The notes: generated by a model not told the origin, from the letters alone. Shown: positions 23,553 through 34,976, counted from the stretch's first letter. The stretch: 64,000 nt of DNA from Brachionus plicatilis (GCA_010279815.1 QEOQ01000104.1:415993-479992), one strand, 5' to 3'. Numbers and translations are program-made.

Positions 23553-23614
23553 GCAAAGGCCGCTGCGCGGCCACTTTCCAGTACGCTGTGAAATAAAGCG
23601 TACTGCATTTTGTT
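23553..23614 (-). other. Two adjacent hairpins in the LINE 3' UTR
   Basis: GGCCGC-tgc-GCGGCC gives a six-pair G/C stem and AGTACGCT-gtgaaata-AGCGTACT an eight-pair stem, separated by a few bases and close to the 3' end. Several LINE clades use a 3' stem-loop as the recognition site for their own reverse transcriptase; that role is inferred here. Confidence 0.6.
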
Positions 23615-23757
23615 TACAAATTTAAAATTAAAGTTAATAATTCCGTATAAAAATTGTTTCATATTTACAAAAAAAAAAAAAAAAAAAAATATTAGTAAAG
23701 GATCACAATATTACAAAAATAAAAGCTAAGCATATGAGTAGTCGTGTAAAAAGAGTT

Positions 23758-26700
23758 CTAGAATTTGACTATTTCAAAAAATTTTCTTGATAGTTCTTGC
23801 TTGTTTTGCATGTTGATTATTTTGCGTATAACGTCAACCTTTTGATTATTTGATGACATTGCTTTCATGTCAGTTTTAATGTGATATTTAATTATTTGGC
23901 ATAGGTTTGTCGTGTCAGTTTCGTTTTCTATGCCATAGTTGTTCTTGATATCATTTATTTCAGACTGGATGCATTTTGTGTGTGTCTTAGTCTCGGTAAT
24001 TGTATTTGTGTAGCTATTTGTAGTCAGTCGAAGATAAAAGTCACATTTAATTTTATCTATACGCTTTACAGTTGGTTCTATATTCAAGGCTAGGAAAAGG
24101 TCTGTTGTTCGGCACCTTGTAGGAAGGCCCATCATCATTTTAACAATGTTGCCTTCAATTCTTTTTAATTTTAGTTTTTCTAATTTGTTTAGTGAAAGAT
24201 TTTCTAGTCCGTATAATAAGACCGGTCTAATGTATGTGTTGAATAGGTGACCTTTCATGTTCGGATGGCTCTCGTTTGTGAGAAGTGATAGGTCTCTTAG
24301 TCTTTTTAACGCTTTAAGTGCCGATTTTTTACATTTGTCAATGTCATCGTCTGTTAGTATCATACCTAGGTATTTCATTTTTGATATTCGTTTAATTACA
24401 TCTCCATTTAGTACTAGATCCCCTTGCCATGAGTCAGAATTTAGCTCATTTTTATTACGTTTGATGTTCGAGTTGAAAACCATTAGTGTGGTCTTATCTG
24501 GATTGTATTTTATCTCGTTTGCTTCTCCGTATTGTTGAATTATCTCTAATTGTATTTGGAGTCCCTTTTTTGTACTGCTTAATAAAAGGATGTCATCGGC
24601 ATAGACCACTATGTCAGTTTTTTTACTTTGATTCAATTTAATGCCTATATCAAGTGATTCAATTTGTTTGATTAAATGGTCTAAATAAATAGAAAATAAC
24701 TTCGGTGACATTATACCACCTTGACGTACACCTAGTGTTGTCTTAAAGAAACTTGAGTAGTCGTCTTCGTTATTTACTATCATTATCGACTGGTTATAGT
24801 AATGATAGGTAACTAAAATGATCGCTGGGTGAATATTTTTTTAGCTTAATAGCTTAGCCCAAAGGCTAGCCCAAAGGTTAGTGCGGTTCACCTTGTCAAA
24901 TGCTTTCGATGCATCGATGGCGCATACGTATAGTCTTTTTTTTGCTAGTCTACTTATTTTGATTGCTTGTTTAAGTGTGAAAACGGCATGGCTACAAGAC
25001 GATTTCTTCTTGAATCCGAATTGTTTTTCGCTGTCTTTGTAATCTTCTTCTAGTTTTTTTAACAGTACTGCTTCAAAAATATTAGCTAGAGCGTCAGAGA
25101 TTGCAACCGGTCTCATATTGGAGATATCTTTATTTGAACTTTTGGTGTTTTTAATTATCGGTATCAGTAATGAGATATTAAATAGGTATAGTGTTTGTTG
25201 AAATCTTATAAGCTTCTTATATATGATTGTTAGGTATTTTGATACTAATTCGTTCGACGAATATTTTAACATTTCGTAAGTAACTCCACCTATACCAGCA
25301 CTCTTTCCGTTTGGCAGATTTTCAATTATCTCTCTTACAGTATCTGTCTCCAGTTCAAAACTTAATTCTTTGTCCTTCAGACTGGTTACAAAGTCGCTGA
25401 CCGTTACTTTGTTAGTGTTTTCGTTAGGAGAACTATGGATAATACGTTCATTAAATTGTTTAAAAAATTCACTTTGTAGTTGGTTCATCTCAATATCCAC
25501 TGTTTGTTTATTCCGGTACATTGTTTTTATTCTTTCCCAGAAGGTGTTTTTATTTAAGCGAAATAACTTACCCAGCTTTTTTAGTGATTTGTCTCTCTTG
25601 AGTTTTAAGTTTAGTCGCTTTTTTGCTCTAAATTCACGCCTAGCGTTGTGATAATCAATCTTTTCAGTAATAGAAAATCTAGAGTTTTTATATTTGATAT
25701 ATGATTCTATCATCTTGTTGTGAATTTCTTGGATGCCTTTGTCCCACCATGACTTGAATTTTGGGTCGCCGAATCGTCTCTTACGCTTCTTTTTATGTAA
25801 AAATTCATTTTTGGTTTTAGTTGCCGAGTTTATCAGTAGTGAAGAAATCTCGTTTAGTAATGATGTACAAGATAACTTAATCTCATCCTGGGAAGTTTCA
25901 TTTGTCAGGCTCTGGATCATTGACTCTAATTTTTTTAGACCCTAATTTACTCGATTTTGATAGTTTGTTCTCTCTTGTAGATTTTTCCAATTAATTGATA
26001 TTTTTGCTATTTTCTCCGGTTTTTTGATTGGTTTATGTATATAGCTTTTTTTAAGAGCGTAGTCAAATGTGATGGCATTATGGTCACTTTTATTCGTATC
26101 ACTAGAATGTATCTTTACATAGGTTATGTTTTTGTTATCAGTGCTTGAAGCGACATGATCAATCCAACTTCTATTCAAACTGCTAGTATATGTGTAGTCG
26201 ATTGTTTGGTTTGAAGTAATATCAAATAATATTAGATTGTTCTTTTCCAAGAAGTTGTTAAGTGAATCTGTTCCTTTGCTTGCTCTTTTTATATCTGTAT
26301 TAAAGTCTCCTAAAATTACTATGTCAAAAGCTTGTCTTTTGAGTTCGTTTAAAGTTAATTCTAATAAAACAAGGGCACTCTCAAATATTAGTCTATTTCC
26401 ATCCTTGTTATTTTCAAATTTTAAATATACATTTATTATAGCTAGGCCATCTAGTTTGATCAGGCTTTTTCGTTCGTTTAGTGTTGAGAATTTCGGGTTT
26501 AGGTCATCATTAAGTATGAATGCTAGACCACCTGAGGCTCGACCAGTGTTGAAAAATCTAGTCGCCGGGGTCCAAAATATTGACTTCTTTGGTATAAATA
26601 TTGATTCATCAATTGTTTTATTTGATTCAGCCCATGTCACCTGAATACATACCACCTGATTCTCGATAATTAGTTTATTCAGGTAATTCATATTGTTTGT

Positions 26701-26790
26701 AATACCATTGATATTGATTGTTGCAATTGAAAGGTCTTTTATTTCGCGTTTATCGAGACATGAGTTGTTGGTATTTAATTGCTAATGTTG
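23758..26790 (-). pseudogene. LINE ORF2: endonuclease plus reverse transcriptase, with two in-frame stops
   Basis: The endonuclease begins ATININGITNN (about 26735) with CIQVTW, ILGDFNTD and SDHNAI. The canonical catalytic Glu of QET is Val here (codon at 26640-26638), so nicking should fail. An in-frame TAG (25942-25944) follows, then the reverse transcriptase: NGKSAGIGGVTYEML, CAIDASKAFDKV, an in-frame TAA (24841-24843), then LGVRQGGIMSPKLFSIYLD and YADDILLL. The segment before the TAA has a duplicated CTTTGGGCTA unit. All three parts share one frame, so only point stops separate them. The end is at 23758. Confidence 0.88.
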
Positions 26791-26822
26791 ATTTTGAATA
26801 TTACGGCTTTCTATAAGTCTAA

Positions 26823-28846
26823 TTAACTTATCGAAACAGGCCTCTTGTCCTTTTTTATGTCACTTGTGTCATTCACTATTATGTCCATCTTATCTCTTAG
26901 TGTGTTTATGTCCGAAGTATTTCGTGCTATATTGAGTTCACTTGTTTCTACTCTTTTTTCTATGTTTTCAATCCTGTTTTTTATTTCGGTTTCGTACTTC
27001 CTGTTGAATATTTGATTTACTAGTGTCTCGAGGTCGTCGTTGTTCTCGTTGCGTTTGTCAATCATAGTCGATGGGCGTGGTGTCCGGAGTATTCCATATT
27101 TGTCTTTTATTATTTCCTCGCCTATTAATAGGTCAATTACATACTTGTTTAATGCAAATGTTTTATTAGTTAATTTGTGGCAAAGCTCACTGTTACAGCG
27201 GTGCTGGCCCTTGCAGTTTATGCATTCGTCGTAGATGCTTTTACATTCTTCTAGCTTGTTACTGAATGATCCACATTTGATGCACCTCGGTTTGTTGGTA
27301 CATACTTTTTCTATGGTCCTTTCTTTGTGGCTTAGCTCACCACAGCGAGTGCATACTTTTGCATAAACTATATTAGGACTGACTATGTGTTTCCTTGATG
27401 TTTCTTCGATATAGATCCCGTTTTTGATTATTTCTATGTAATCGGTAAGACTCTTCACGTTTGCTTTTATTTTATTGGACGTATTGTTCTCGGCTAAGTA
27501 AATTCTTTCAACTTTAACTAATCCATACCTTTTTTCCAAGTCAATCAAGGTTTTACGCTTTGACTTGATGTCAATAGTCTTTTCGACATTTTGAATGATG
27601 ATTGTAAGGTCTAGGTACAGTTGTTCGACTGTGATTCCATTTTTGAATGCATTGTTTGGCCAGGTTTTTAGTAGTTTCAGATAGTCACTGTAATTGTTCA
27701 CAACTACTTTTAGATATGTTTCATTTGTGGTTTCGTCTTTAATTGGCTGTATTAGTGTCGGATTCGTTACCTCAGTGCATCTTTCTAGTTCACTAAGCCT
27801 CTTGTGAATATCTTTAGAAAATTCGTCGATACGATCACCTCTGATTAGTACACCGTATTGTTTTCTCGGGTACTGAAGCTCTTTTTCATGGTTCAAGTCC
27901 TCTCTGTTTGATTTGTATCTGATATTAGTTAACTCAAAAGAGTCTTCTGTTATGTTGTGGCTAGCATCTTTAGGTGCTGAGGGGTTTGTTTGAGTAAGCA
28001 AGTCAAAGTGTGCAGAGGGACGAAAAATGTGAGTGTTTGGAACTGGTGTCGATTCTAATCGTAAGTCGTTCATCTCAATTGAATGTTTATCTTGTTCAGT
28101 TTTGTTTGCTTGTCTTGGTGTTGTTGTACATATTACTGCAATATCCGTATTAATTAGTGATTGTTGGTCGTTGATCGGTGATTAGATTTTCGTTGTTCAG
28201 TTCGTTCATTTCTGTGTCGTCAATAGCGTGTGGTACTTTACTATGGTTCAGTGTGCTGTGTGATAATGTGTTGTTCTTTCCAGTATTCGGGTTTTTTTTC
28301 TTCTTTTCAGCGGCTATTGTTTTTAGTCTTTTATTTATTTCCTGTTCTACTTGATATATAGTTAGTTTTGTTCCGGATTCGCTCATTATTTGTTGTCTTA
28401 TTTGTGTTCTTTCCTTCTCCTCTTGTATCTTTTTCTCCATTTGTTTTTTTTTGTCTTTCTGTTGGTTCTTTTATTGGTATTAACGTTGGTTTTATTTTTA
28501 CACTTTTAATTTCTTCTTTGCTTTTCTTCGGTTCATTGATCTCTTCCGCATTTGTGTCTTGGTCTAAGGTTTTCCTCTTGTTACTCGATGGTCTTATTGG
28601 AGGTTCATTTTGGGAGTTTATGTCCATTTTGTATTGATTATTTTTTGAGAGATTCTTTCTTTCATTTATGAGAGATTTTTTTGTTTTAATGCATTTACTA
28701 CATGAATGGCATAACACAATTTGATTTAAGTGGGTTAAGACATTTGATTTAGCTTGGTTGATAATAGGTTTAATAAGAATTTGAATTATTTTAGAAAAAT
28801 TAGAAAACTTTTTTTTTGTGCTCGATCGTTTCATTTCAGATATCAA
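26823..28846 (-). pseudogene. LINE ORF1, gag-like, three zinc knuckles, two frameshifts
   Basis: Readable from about 28846 with a Lys-rich N-terminus (MDINSQNEPPIRPSSNKRK), shifting frame at an A-run near 28440-28455, then a helical Glu/Lys-rich part, shifting again near 28183-28196, and open from there to the stop at 26823. The C-terminal half holds CTRCGELSH, CIKCGSFSN and CINCKGQH, three consecutive CxxC-type nucleic-acid-binding knuckles. Such ORF1 proteins coat element RNA. Both frame changes sit in or near simple sequence, so assembly error is possible. Confidence 0.75.
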
Positions 28847-28934
28847 AAATCAATTATCTACCTTTAATATATGTCACTTTTTGATTTTATGTGTTCAGTT
28901 TTCCGAATTATTTCTTTAATAAATGTTTAAGTTT

Positions 28935-28949
28935 TTTATTTGGCTATAT
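28935..28949. repeat. 15-bp target-site duplication of the LINE (5' side)
   Basis: TTTATTTGGCTATAT, identical to 23511-23525. Confidence 0.8.
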
Positions 28950-29515
28950 AATTAGGTTGTGTCTCACTCTCTTCACAATCACTATTAGGACTTACAGTGT
29001 CATTACAGAAAACCAGATGTACGGCTATTTATATTTATGTTCAATAAATTGACAATCAAAATAGACAATTTTTTCACACATTCGTTATAAAGAGTGAAAT
29101 CATAATTAGGATTATAGTTTAGGTGTAAATTTTTTCTTTGTTATATCGAGGTTTCGTTATAAAGAGTTTTCGTTATAAAGAGGTAAATCTACAATCAAAT
29201 TAAATGTACTTCATTTGGTTCTTTTTTGAAGGTACGTCAAAAAGAGGTTTACGTTATAAAGAGTTTCGTTATAGCGAGGTTCGACTGTAATTATATCTCC
29301 AAAATGTGAAAAATAAAAAACGATATTCAGAGATTGGTACAGTGTCTGATCGAAGCTGTTCTGGTAGACCTCGGTAACCAACTTTTAGGGATGAAAATTA
29401 CATTTTTAGAGAGATTAGAAAATACATAAAAACAATTCTTAAGTTAACAAAAAAAAATTTCTAAACTTTTGCAACATACTGTTTTTATTAAGAGAACTGC
29501 ATCAAATAAAAAAAT

Positions 29516-30919
29516 TTAATTCAAAATCTCTTTATTAATAAAATGATAATATCTTCTGTAATAGAAAAAAATAAAAAAATAGATTAATAAACTTAAAAAA
29601 CAAGGAATAAACGCAATATGCATGAGAAAAAAAGCTGAATTGGCATCCTTGAAGCCGAGTAGATAGTCCTGGGGCTGCATCGCATCAAGCAACTGAGCAG
29701 TCAAGTACTGGAACAACCATTGACTTGAAGTGGCACCCAACGAAAATATCGACATAACAAACGAGTTAAAATCGCCAATAAAACTCTTGGCCACCATGAT
29801 CGCAGACGGATGCACGGGACCGTTGACCAGACCTAAAACACTTATTGAGATCCAAAAAAATAGCTTAAATTTACATAAATATGGCACTAGAAACAAAGCT
29901 GCTATTGCCAAATTAACACTTAATAAAACAGCTACGAACAAAATTGGATTCATCTTGAACGCAACCAATGCGGCTAGAAATCGACCAACAACATACAACA
30001 TCCAGAACAAAGTCTGTACATTAGTGTACTCATGGGTGGTAAATTTAGCCGGACCCCGAGTCAAATAAGTCATCATAAATTTGCTTATGACCGCAAAGAA
30101 GCCCAAAATACAAAAGAGTAGAAGAGTGATTAGCTTTTTTTGCACCATCATGTAAAGCAAATCTTTGCCTCTGTAAACTTTGGCACCAAAAAACACACTC
30201 ATTAATTTACTTTTATTTTTGAATAAATTTTCATCCAAAATTTCCATTTTTGAATTTTTATTTTTTAAAAATTTTAGTCGATTTGAATACTCAAGCTTTT
30301 GGGCCACCATGAACATTAGACCTACCAGGACAGACATCCCTCCGGCCACTGAATACGGCACAGTAAGTTCCACTTGGTTCGAAATGTGTTCAGTTGGCAA
30401 AATTTGACTAGAATTCTGCACTGGTTTAAATTTAATGTACTCTTTGCTAATTTGGACGCCGATTAGGGCTCCTATTCCATAACCAGCATGCATGGCATTT
30501 ATGGGCGAGTGCGATACGCCTTTCCAGAGTGATAGAATCATCTGGTTGCCGCTGAGATCGTAGAAGGCGCACGCGCACCCCTGGACACAAAAGTACACTG
30601 CTGTAAGCCAAAAGGATGTTGTAATTGGCACCAAGAAGCTACACAAACCAATAAGGAGACAACAAATGGTCATTATTGTTTCCAGATAGTGGTAGAATTT
30701 GTCCACTATTAGACCACAAAAGCATGTTGTTAAGATGAAGCTTACATGGCGGTTGTTGATTACAAAAATGATTGTGTTATAGTCTAGTTGTAGGAATATG
30801 CGCAAGTCCTCCAGTGTTGTGCCGATCATTTCCTGATTTAGGCCGATGGACACCCATGCCAAAAATAATAGAAAAGTTTTGGTTATCCGGTACCGGTATG
30901 AGTAAAGATCAGTGCCCAT
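29516..30919 (-). CDS. Major facilitator superfamily transporter, MFSD4/NAGLT1-like
   Basis: A single-exon gene of 467 codons. Hydrophobic segments spread over the whole protein fit twelve membrane helices, with a longer central loop of basic and polar residues (about 205-245) between the two halves. The motif HAGYGIGALIG in helix 5 and GPVHPSAIMVAKSF near helix 10 resemble the MFSD4 / sodium-dependent glucose transporter 1 branch, so a sugar or other small solute at the plasma membrane is the likely cargo; specificity cannot be read from sequence. TTTATT at 29484-29489 gives an AATAAA signal about 27 bases past the stop. No intron is seen and the frame is intact, unlike the transposon relics to its right. 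The upstream ATG at 30919 is the first in frame and gives a normal length. Confidence 0.85.
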   Translation of the reverse strand: MGTDLYSYRYRITKTFLLFLAWVSIGLNQEMIGTTLEDLRIFLQLDYNTIIFVINNRHVSFILTTCFCGLIVDKFYHYLETIMTICCLLIGLCSFLVPITTSFWLTAVYFCVQGCACAFYDLSGNQMILSLWKGVSHSPINAMHAGYGIGALIGVQISKEYIKFKPVQNSSQILPTEHISNQVELTVPYSVAGGMSVLVGLMFMVAQKLEYSNRLKFLKNKNSKMEILDENLFKNKSKLMSVFFGAKVYRGKDLLYMMVQKKLITLLLFCILGFFAVISKFMMTYLTRGPAKFTTHEYTNVQTLFWMLYVVGRFLAALVAFKMNPILFVAVLLSVNLAIAALFLVPYLCKFKLFFWISISVLGLVNGPVHPSAIMVAKSFIGDFNSFVMSIFSLGATSSQWLFQYLTAQLLDAMQPQDYLLGFKDANSAFFLMHIAFIPCFLSLLIYFFIFFYYRRYYHFINKEILN

Positions 30920-31918
30920 AGTGCTACAAAATTTGTTGATATTTTTGAAAAAATCAGGGGCTTAAATAGGATTTTTGACAGACAATGTGGTTTATCTTAG
31001 GAAGATAATTTGTAATGACTTGGGAATTATAAAATATTTTAAAACGCTTAAAAAAGATAGACATCAGTTTAAATAAGTCTTAATTTGGGTCATTTGAATT
31101 TATCTGAGTCTTAGTTGTAAAATTGGATTTTTGTTTTATTAGCGTAAATTAGTGAGATAAGAAAAAGCTGCAAATTATCCACTTATGGTCAAGATATCCC
31201 AAGAATTCCATTCAAATTATTCTATTTTAAAAAATTTTTCAAGCAATTTGAAGAGTAATTTTTTTATAAAAATAATCTATTAATCTTAATAAAAATTAAT
31301 TTCAGGAACAACTTTTTTTGTATTAATAATTTTGAAAGTCATTAATCTCGCAAATAACTTAAATAAATACATAATAACTTAAATAATAACTTAATTAAAT
31401 TTGTTCATAAATACAACTTTATACGAATAAAATCTAACAAATAAACAAATTTTTTCTTTTTTTTTTAATATTTTTCTTAAAGTTGCTACACAATGAAAAA
31501 AAATTCAATGAGTATTTTTCAATCAATTTTAAAATGTGAGAATTTTGTTCACATAATCTCTGGTCATATTTTCGGTGGCCAAAATTAGTAAATTTACCAA
31601 ATGTTATTTTTGTGATCATTGATTTTGTAATAAAAGTTTTAAATTCAAATTAAAAAAATCACATAAATGGCATTTTTTTCAATTTTTATGCATTAAGCCA
31701 TATTCAATTTTAAAACTTTGATGTTTTTTTAAATGGCGATTTATTATTTAACTAAAATTACTAAAAAAAAATTTTTTTTCCTAAATTTGCATAACCGATA
31801 TTATTCTTATTAATTTTTATTAATGGTATTAAAATTATAAATTAAACATAATTATACTTTAAAAAAACTAAAAATCAGCAGATAGACGTTTAACTCGATT
31901 TTGAGCATCTTTTAAGCC
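30920..31918. other. Upstream of the transporter gene, no gene seen
   Basis: AT-rich. A 61-codon minus-strand frame at 31434-31619 has no recognisable motif, and I do not support it as a gene. Confidence 0.5.
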
Positions 31919-32066
31919 NNNNNNNNNNNNNNNNNNNNNNNNNNNNNNNNNNNNNNNNNNNNNNNNNNNNNNNNNNNNNNNNNNNNNNNNNNNNNNNNNN
32001 NNNNNNNNNNNNNNNNNNNNNNNNNNNNNNNNNNNNNNNNNNNNNNNNNNNNNNNNNNNNNNNNNN
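31919..32066. other. Assembly gap (148 N)
   Basis: All bases are N. The left edge is AT-rich, the right edge begins CCTCTTCCGATAGTGAGC, and no feature can be joined across it. Confidence 0.99.
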
Positions 32067-32870
32067 CCTCTTCCGATAGTGAGCGAGATAGATAAGTAAG
32101 TAAATCATGGTGAGTTAAAGGCCGGTCCAAACTCTTTAAGTTCAGCTTAATTGAATTTCTGAAATTCCATTTGATGGAATTTCCTGGTTTGATAACCATT
32201 TGGTGTTGAAAAGGAAAAATTTTTACCAAGAATTTTTATGTTAATTTTTCAAAATTTTTCAAATATTAAAATTAAAAAAATTTAAAGAAATTTGAAAATT
32301 TCTTTAAATTTTGAAAAAACTAGCATCAAACTTGATTTTTAAAACAAATTCACATTTTTAAATTGACTAAATAATTTTATTAAATGTAAGTCATTTTTAT
32401 ATTCATCTAGTAAAAAAAAATCAATAATTTTAGTTAATGAATTAGCACACGCCGTTTTTAATTGATTCTTCACATAAATCATTTTATGATCGACTTCAGA
32501 ATTTGATCTAGAGCCCATTAGCCAGTTTAAAAACTCGTCTGAAAATTTTTTTATCAATATTTTCATTAAATATTTAATTTTTCAGTTTAAAAATTTTTTT
32601 GCTTAGTCATAATATTATAAAAAAAATAAGAGTTATTGTCTGAAAATTGTCTAAGAATTATAAAATAGAATTATGTGAACAAAATTTTTACATTTTGGAC
32701 TTGATACCCATGGTCACTTTTTTTCGAACAGTTGTTCAAATTTTCAACTAGACTCAATATTTTACTATTAAAATATATTTCTCTGAGTTTTGTCTAATTT
32801 TGTAAAATTTTTGTCAATTGATACATCATCAAATTAAATTGATTTAGAAAAAAATAAATCTCCATGACTC
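32067..32870. other. Gap flank, no supported gene
   Basis: Contains a short palindrome (GAAATTCCATTTGATGGAATTTC, 32160-32182) and a 75-codon minus-strand frame at 32339-32566 beginning MKILIKKFSDEFLNWLMG. The frame has an ATG and fairly balanced composition but no recognisable family, so an exon is possible and unproven. Confidence 0.4.
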
Positions 32871-32954
32871 TTTATTATTTGAAAAAATTAATTGAAAATG
32901 TGAATTTTTAGTCATTAAAAAAAAATAATCAAAAAATATTTGAACTAAAAAAAA

Positions 32955-33975
32955 TTAATGATATTCATAAAGAAACTCATTTTTAATATCCGAATCAGTC
33001 AATTCAGTATCAAAAAATTTAATTTCATCACACATAAAATCCCCATTTGAATCTGCTGCCCAATTGCTCTTACCAAAATAGTTGCTGTTTCTTACAATGA
33101 CATTTAGAGGATTTGCTACTCCAGTATAATTGAATTCAGCTAGATTACTATTCAAATAAATCTTGTAGTATCCATTTTTTAAAGTGAAGCCTAAATGATA
33201 CCAACCATTCAAGTCTAATCTAATTGAAGTCACTAAATTTCCATAATAATGATCATTATTGTAAAGGTGATAGCTAAGCTTTTCTGAAGCTGATAGCACA
33301 ACTAAAACATTATTGTCTGCTGGCCCGTTGGCAAAATCAAACAAGCGTTGCCAAGGCGCATATGATTTTAATTTAACCCATGCCAAAACAGTAAACTCAT
33401 TTCCAAAATAAATTCCAGCTGGTGCCTTTATAAAACCTAAATTAAAATTCAAGACAGAACTTTGCGATCCATGACGATCTTGGGAATATTGTGTATTAAA
33501 TGGATCGTACAAATCTTTTCCGCCGGCCAAATCTCGTGCTTCACCATTTTCAATAGGCCAATAATTCACAAGACCAAAACTATTAAAATCATTTTAAAAA
33601 ATAATTAAAAAAGATTTAAACTTTTTTTAAACTTTTTATGACTTTTTTTTTCAAATAAATTTCCGTTTGAATTATTTTTGATATAAAATTTAGCATAGTA
33701 TGAGTAAAGAATGCAAATTGAAGAACTGAATGAGACAAAATAGCATTGTTGAAGTCTTCCACAATGACCGAGGCACTCAAGTCTGTTAAATGCGTTTACT
33801 TTATTAATAACCAAGCTCTGCTTCACATCTTTATCAATCATTGATCCATTTTTTTTTAGATAATAATAACTGGTCAAAGCTTAGTAATAATTTTGTTTAT
33901 TTCAGGATTTAATTTTAAAATTAACTTACTCTTGACCAATTTAAAAATAAAAATCCACCAAATTAAAAATTTCAT
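32955..33975 (-). CDS. Secreted apple/PAN-like plus LamG-fold protein, three exons (copy 1)
   Basis: On the minus strand, exons are 33975-33930, 33879-33633 and 33579-32955, all with GT-AG introns, giving 305 residues. Residues 1-15 form the signal peptide core (MKFLIWWIFIFKLVK). Exon 2 encodes a Cys-patterned segment (LECLGHCGRLQQCYFVSF...CILY) like an apple/PAN fold. Exon 3 encodes a concanavalin-A/LamG-type jelly roll (GLVNYWPIENGEARDL, FTVLAWVKLKS, WYHLGFTLKNGYYKIYLNS, CDEIKFFDTELTDSDI). This suggests an extracellular carbohydrate- or protein-binding role. Exon 2 ends inside an A-rich tract, so its donor is the least certain boundary; the phase works for the chosen GT at 33632-33631. TTTATT at 32871-32876 is the polyadenylation signal. 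It is a close inverted duplicate of 51705-52725. Confidence 0.85.
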
Positions 33976-34379
33976 TTTTTTTTATTCAAATTAAATCCTC
34001 AAAGCTTTTACTTAAATAGGAGAATTCTTTTAAATTTATGGATGTTTTCGATAAAAAGCAATTATATTAATCGAAAATTTCCTATGGGATTTTTTTTCAG
34101 TTAAAATTTATTTGAGATTGAAAAAAAATCTCAATTTTACATGAGTAGAATTTCATAAAAATATGACTTATGAGAAAAATAAAAAGTCTAAGTTAGTTAG
34201 GTAACATTTTAAAATAAAAGTCGTTTTAATTAAAACTGTTTATTTTTAATATGAAATTACTTTATTTTATTGATTGAAGTCGGTAAATAAGGCAAATTGA
34301 AGTTTAAGATCAAAATATAAATTGAAATATTTTTTCTAATAATAGAGAAAAAATAAATTTTTTCCAAAGAAATTATTTG

Positions 34380-34733
34380 GGCATCTTGAAGTTTAGGATC
34401 AAAAAAATCAGATCAAATAGTATTTTGATTATAACTTTTGAATGGTATTTGATTAAATCTCTCTGCAAAATGCTAAATAATGCAAAATACATGCTGAATA
34501 TTGTATGAGGCTCTGCAAAAACTCTGCATTTAAATTGCGCAGTCAAATTAAAAACTTTTTAATGGCGTGCATTTTGCTGCAAAATGCAGAGTTTTTGCAG
34601 AGCCTCACACAATATTCAGCATGTATTTTGCATTATTTAGCATTTTGAAGAGAGATTTAATCAAATACCATTCAAAAGTTATAAAAAAAATACTATTTGA
34701 TCTGATTTTTTTGATCCTAAACTTCAAGATGCC
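34380..34733. mobile_element. Foldback element C (354 bp) with core and 8-bp target duplication
   Basis: GGCATCTTGAAGTTTAGGATC and its exact inverse close the element; ATTATTTG stands at 34372-34379 and 34734-34741. The arms pair almost perfectly for about 130 bp. The core 34509-34604 runs GGCTCTGCAAAAACTCTGC, TTTTTAATGGCGTGCATTTT, GCAGAGTTTTTGCAGAGCC. The copy at 54953-55289 has the same arms. Confidence 0.94.
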
Positions 34734-34976
34734 ATTATTTGACATGTCATGTCAAGTTTATTTTCAAATTTAAAATTTTAAGTGTTCCTTTTTATTGAAC
34801 TTTAATAGATTTAAATATTTTGATTGATTTTAATGAAAACTTATTTTTCAGCACAAAAAAACTTACTTTTTTAAAATTAATAATTTATTTAAGTGGAAAA
34901 ATAAAATTATTTAAGTTTGAATGGATGGATATAAAAATTAAAAATTTGAATTTTTGAATTAAATTAACTTAACCGG

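Larger units (their letters stand above)
23526..28934 (-). mobile_element. Near full-length non-LTR retrotransposon, 5.4 kb, degenerate
   Basis: On the minus strand: a short 5' region (about 90 bases), a gag-like first ORF with three CCHC-type knuckles, then an apurinic-like endonuclease and reverse transcriptase. The 3' UTR has two hairpins (23553-23614) and an (AAAATAAA)-type tail. 15-bp duplications flank it. The gag knuckles and the endonuclease-RT order suit the I/Jockey/R1 or Tx1-like groups; I cannot place it more exactly by eye. A T-run on the minus strand at about 23670-23690 lies in the 3' UTR, not at the end. Confidence 0.88.
22965..29287 (-). mobile_element. Pogo/Tigger-like DNA transposon, mostly deleted, hosting a LINE
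   Basis: Termini are CAGTCGAACCTCGGTATAAC at 22965 and the inverse of CAGTCGAACCTCGCTATAAC at 29287, flanked by TA at 22963-22964 and 29288-29289. Subterminal GTTATAACGA / TTCGTTATAAAGAG units are repeated. Without the 5.4-kb LINE inside it is only about 0.9 kb, so most of the transposase gene was lost before or after insertion. The surviving coding part is the C-terminal end at 23154-23508. Confidence 0.85.
22949..29400 (+). pseudogene. Tc1-like relic split by the pogo-like element
   Basis: Two short pieces, 22949-22964 (TAGCAAATCTGTTA) and 29288-29400 (ATATCTCCAAAATGTG, then VSDRSCSGRPR), join into the helix-turn-helix region seen uninterrupted on the minus strand near 53780-53880. The TA at the junction is duplicated. 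The relic is too short and mutated to encode anything. Confidence 0.7.

Noticed and set aside
26237..26644. Plus-strand open frame of 135 codons
   Set aside because: Antisense shadow of the LINE endonuclease; likewise the plus-strand frames at 24257, 25370, 25733, 27040 and 28368.
29730..30068. Plus-strand frames over the transporter gene (also 30180-30407)
   Set aside because: They lie antisense to an intact MFS gene and have no independent support.
34567..34773. Open frames within foldback elements C and D (also 34969-35187 and 51282-51470)
   Set aside because: Created by palindromic non-coding repeats; no conservation of a protein between copies with shifted arms.
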